NCBI GenBank assembly: GCA_945903615.1
Contig: CAMDOL010000074.1
Coordinates: 1-6,979 of the forward strand
DNA: 6,979 nucleotides
From: Rickettsia typhi
GTDB taxonomy: Bacteria > Pseudomonadota > Alphaproteobacteria > Rickettsiales > UBA1997
Direction of reading: 5' to 3'
The notes under the pieces are model-generated. The model was given only the letters and a program-made list of their open reading frames with translations. It did not search any database and was not told the origin of the DNA. The position numbers were made by a program, and so were the translations under genes. The first letter of the stretch is position 1. Every line of letters starts with the position of its first letter. This document shows, piece by piece, positions 5,169-6,979 of the stretch.

Positions 5169-6617
5169 CTACTTGATTGATTTTTTGGCTCTATTATTGA
5201 TTCCAGTTTCGCGTTTTTTAGAAAAAGTTTTTTCTTTTCTACCCTCAAATGGATTTTCACTTTTGCGCAACAATAAACGAATTGGGGTTAGTTTTAAATT
5301 AAAATATTCCCGAAGAGAATTCATCAAATAGCGACTATAAGCACCAGAAATGGCTTTGGGATAGTTGGTAAAAAGCGCAAAAGTTGGTGGGCGTTTTTTG
5401 GCCTGAGTCATATATTTTAATTTGGTCGGTTTGCCTTTGACCAAAATTGGTGCGTGCTTACTTTCGGCAATTCGCAGCCAATCGTTAAGTTTGTTAGTTG
5501 GAATGTAAGTTTGCCATTCTTCATAAACTTTAATAGCAAATTGCAAAGTTTTTTTAACATTGTGATCGTTGATGGCAGAAATTGGAATGATCGGCGCTCC
5601 AGAAATTTCGGGCATGGTTTTGTCTAATTGCAAACGAATTTCTTTGATCATCTCATCTTTATTGGGAACTAAATCAAATTTATTAATCGCAAAAACCAAA
5701 CCCCGACCTTCATTGATAACCATTTGTGCAATTGCTAAATCTTGGTGATCCAAAATAAAATCCATTGTTTCGGCTTTATATTGAATTGAACTCACATCAA
5801 TCAACATAATCACAATCTGCGCAAAACGAATTGAACGCAAACTATCGGCAACTGAGAGTGTTTCTAATTTTTGCTGCACATTAGCTTTGCGTCTAATGCC
5901 AGCAGTATCAATCAAGCGAATTTGATAACCTTCAAACTGCCAATCAATGGCAATCGCATCTCTGGTAATTCCAGCTTCTGGGCCAGTAATTAATCTTTCT
6001 TTTCCAAGTAAGCTGTTGAGAAAAGTTGATTTTCCAGCGTTGGGCTTGCCAATAATGGCGATTTGAATTTTATTTTCATTTTCTTCCTCTTCTAAAACTT
6101 CACCAAAATTTTTATTATATTCATCATAAAATGGTTCAATAGCATCGTATAAATTATTGAATCCCTCTTTGTGTTCTGCGGAAATTCCGATCATTTCTTT
6201 GAAGCCCAATTTATAATAATCCCGCCCAAAAAATTCTCCATCCCTGCCTTCTTGTTTATTTACAACCAAAATTGCGTTCTTGCCGGAATTTCTGAGCCAA
6301 TTAGCAAAATACAAATCCGCCGAATTGATTCCTGCTTTTCCATCAACCACAAACAAACACAAGTCTGCATCAATAACCGCAATTTGGGTTTGTGCTACCA
6401 TTCTTTTTTCCAAAGCCGCATCATTAATTTCATTTTCCAACCCAGCAGTATCAATGACCATAAATTCCATCGGTCCCAATCTTCCCATTGCCTCGCGGCG
6501 ATCACGAGTTACTCCGGGCATATCATCAACAATTGCCAAACTTCTGCCCACCAGCTTGTTGAACAAAGTAGATTTACCAACATTAGGTCTGCCAATAACG
6601 GCGATTTTGAAAGTCAT
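5169..6617 (-). CDS. der: Ribosome biogenesis GTPase Der (EngA)
   Basis: Der is an essential cytosolic GTPase with two tandem G domains that acts in assembly of the 50S subunit. Domain 1 shows GRPNVGKST (9-17), Thr37 in TRD, DTAG (56-59), NKQEG (120-124) and SAE (147-149). Domain 2 shows GKPNAGKST (190-198), Thr218, DTAG (237-240), NKFD (312-315) and SAI (347-349). An acidic linker (EEEENEN, about 176-182) joins them, and a KH-like RNA-binding domain spans about 367-452. The tail from 454 is basic, as expected for rRNA contact. The 482-residue length is normal and all key motifs are intact. NKxEG in the first domain is common in alphaproteobacterial Der. The ATG at 6615-6617 is preceded by AT-rich sequence without a Shine-Dalgarno. 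The partners seen elsewhere (bamB, hisS) are not next to it here. Confidence 0.97.
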   Translation of the reverse strand: MTFKIAVIGRPNVGKSTLFNKLVGRSLAIVDDMPGVTRDRREAMGRLGPMEFMVIDTAGLENEINDAALEKRMVAQTQIAVIDADLCLFVVDGKAGINSADLYFANWLRNSGKNAILVVNKQEGRDGEFFGRDYYKLGFKEMIGISAEHKEGFNNLYDAIEPFYDEYNKNFGEVLEEEENENKIQIAIIGKPNAGKSTFLNSLLGKERLITGPEAGITRDAIAIDWQFEGYQIRLIDTAGIRRKANVQQKLETLSVADSLRSIRFAQIVIMLIDVSSIQYKAETMDFILDHQDLAIAQMVINEGRGLVFAINKFDLVPNKDEMIKEIRLQLDKTMPEISGAPIIPISAINDHNVKKTLQFAIKVYEEWQTYIPTNKLNDWLRIAESKHAPILVKGKPTKLKYMTQAKKRPPTFALFTNYPKAISGAYSRYLMNSLREYFNLKLTPIRLLLRKSENPFEGRKEKTFSKKRETGINNRAKKSIK

Positions 6618-6618
6618 T

Positions 6619-6647
6619 TTGATTTGATGTTAGAGTTGTGATATAAT
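6619..6647 (+). promoter_or_regulatory. Candidate sigma-70 promoter facing away from der
   Basis: TTGATT (6619-6624) and a perfect TATAAT (6642-6647) are spaced by exactly 17 bases on the plus strand. A transcript would start near 6654 and run through two hairpins toward the nested repeat. No recognisable gene follows in the window, so it could drive a small RNA or a gene beyond the right edge, or be chance. Its -35 box begins two bases upstream of the der start codon. Confidence 0.4.
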
Positions 6648-6672
6648 ACAAAATTGGAGGGGTGATAACCAA
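6643..6672 (-). promoter_or_regulatory. Candidate der promoter
   Basis: On the minus strand TTGGTT (6672-6667) and TATTAT (6648-6643) are separated by 18 bases, and the -10 box lies 25 bases before the der ATG. It would give a short leader of roughly 20 bases. Its -10 overlaps the -10 of the plus-strand candidate, so the two could not be used at the same time. Confidence 0.3.
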
Positions 6673-6685
6673 TATTGTCTGGTTA
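6666..6685. repeat. Small hairpin, 6-bp stem
   Basis: TAACCA (6666-6671) and TGGTTA (6680-6685) are exact complements around an 8-base loop. It starts about 12 bases after the predicted start of the plus-strand transcript and partly covers the candidate -35 of der. Confidence 0.4.
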
Positions 6686-6706
6686 GCCAAACACTAAAAC
6701 TCTTAA

Positions 6707-6727
6707 AACCATTGTCAACAAATGGTT
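6707..6727. repeat. Small hairpin, 7-bp stem
   Basis: AACCATT (6707-6713) and AATGGTT (6721-6727) are exact complements around the loop GTCAACA. The neighbouring hairpin at 6666-6685 uses similar AACCA/TGGTT arms, so the two could also pair with each other. A T-run occurs at 6744-6749 but is 16 bases from the stem, too far for a standard terminator. Confidence 0.4.
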
Positions 6728-6770
6728 CAACAGGTATCAGAAATTTTTTCGATATAATTTGTTGTCTTTG

Positions 6771-6900
6771 AATTACCGTTGGTTTTAACCGACGGTTAAG
6801 AGGTTAAAAAAAACTGGGCTTTAGCCCAAAATCAGAAGTATTGGGCTAAAGCCCTTGTTTAGTTAGCTCTTCTATCCGTCGGTTAAAACCGACGGTAATT
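6771..6900. repeat. 130-bp nested inverted repeat (REP/BIME- or MITE-like)
   Basis: The outer arms 6771-6795 and 6876-6900 are complementary at 24 of 25 positions (mismatch at 6780). Each arm is itself a palindrome: CCGTCGGTT-AA-AACCGACGG on the right is perfect, and the left copy has one change. The inner arms GGGCTTTAGCCCAA (6816-6829) and TTGGGCTAAAGCCC (6841-6854) are perfect complements, and each is again a small hairpin (GGGCT/AGCCC). Between them is an 11-base loop, and the stretches joining outer and inner arms still align loosely (both contain AAGAG). The whole can fold into one long hairpin or four small ones. This is the design of paired REP units (BIMEs) or a non-autonomous MITE. 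The outermost AATT is self-complementary, so it may be part of the arm or a 4-bp target duplication. No transposase is present. Confidence 0.85.
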
Positions 6901-6979
6901 AAAAGCAGAAAAAGTTAACTGGGCAGTAATGAGCTTGTGCATTAGTAATATTTTTGAGGAATTTTATATTTTTTAAAAT

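Larger units (their letters stand above)
6618..6979. other. Intergenic region without a supported gene
   Basis: This 362-base stretch upstream of der has no convincing coding frame. From left to right it holds back-to-back candidate promoters (6619-6672), two small hairpins (6666-6685 and 6707-6727), a second TATAAT match (6753-6758) with no good -35, and the 130-bp nested inverted repeat (6771-6900). The AT-rich end (6901-6979) includes TGAGGA at 6954-6959, with no ATG after it in the window. A minus-strand frame is open from the right edge to a stop at 6899-6901 (26 codons). That is too short to call, but it could be the tail of a gene further right. Confidence 0.6.

Noticed and set aside
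6171..6641. Plus-strand open frames of 156 and 115 codons opposite the start of der
   Set aside because: They are the complement of the intact Der G1 domain, whose motifs all lie on the minus strand. Their translations show no domain of their own.
6662..6697. GTG-started 11-codon ORF with a Trp codon after GGAGG, like a leader peptide
   Set aside because: GGAGG ends only one base before GTG, too close to act as a ribosome site, and no regulated amino-acid gene follows in the window.
6721..6740. GGTTCAAC resembling a tRNA T-loop
   Set aside because: The flanking bases do not form a T stem, and no acceptor, D or anticodon arms are present.
6753..6758. Perfect TATAAT on the plus strand before the nested repeat
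   Set aside because: No acceptable -35 hexamer lies 15-19 bases upstream. Such a match is expected by chance in AT-rich DNA.
6899..6979. Minus-strand frame open from the right edge to a TAA (26 codons)
   Set aside because: Too short to tell from chance in DNA this AT-rich, no recognisable motif, and its stop falls in the arm of the nested repeat.

Overview
The window looks like chromosome from an AT-rich alphaproteobacterium. The grounds are a ccmD-ccmE pair with the CcmE heme-binding motif, a Der GTPase whose first G4 motif is NKQEG, and a SPOR-domain lipoprotein beside a PBP5-type D,D-carboxypeptidase, close to the rlpA-dac order of many alphaproteobacteria. The low GC, the detached ccm genes and the near absence of Shine-Dalgarno motifs suggest a Rickettsiales-like or similarly reduced lineage. 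A complete-looking trpF suggests some tryptophan biosynthesis remains. This placement is inference, since no rRNA is present.

Layout. Positions 1-134 hold no gene I can support, only a likely plus-strand terminator (88-115). On the minus strand follow a 42-codon ORF (135-263) that overlaps the ccmE stop as TAATG and contains a perfect 14-bp hairpin, then ccmE (263-733), then ccmD (687-842), which overlaps ccmE by 47 bases in another frame. A tRNA-Phe(GAA) lies on the plus strand (921-996) with a fitting promoter. Reading leftward from the right side, the minus strand carries der (6617-5169), a SPOR lipoprotein (5089-4349), an unrecognised lipoprotein (4383-3568), a PBP5-type carboxypeptidase (3571-2402), ybaB (2395-2081), trpF (2077-1457) and dps (1449-1012). 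The last six genes overlap or lie within 7 bases of each other, so they probably form one operon.

Positions 6618-6979 have no supported gene. They hold candidate promoters facing both ways, two small hairpins and a 130-bp nested inverted repeat (6771-6900) resembling a REP/BIME or a non-autonomous MITE-like element.

How the genes work together. ccmD and ccmE serve periplasmic heme delivery for cytochrome c maturation. The SPOR lipoprotein, the unknown lipoprotein and the carboxypeptidase form an envelope and peptidoglycan module. ybaB (nucleoid), trpF (tryptophan) and dps (iron and oxidative protection) sit at the end of the same transcription unit without an obvious functional link. der acts in 50S ribosome assembly and may have its own promoter. 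I see no defence system, CRISPR array or transposase. The least explained parts are the nested repeat, the coupled 42-aa ORF and the unrecognised lipoprotein.
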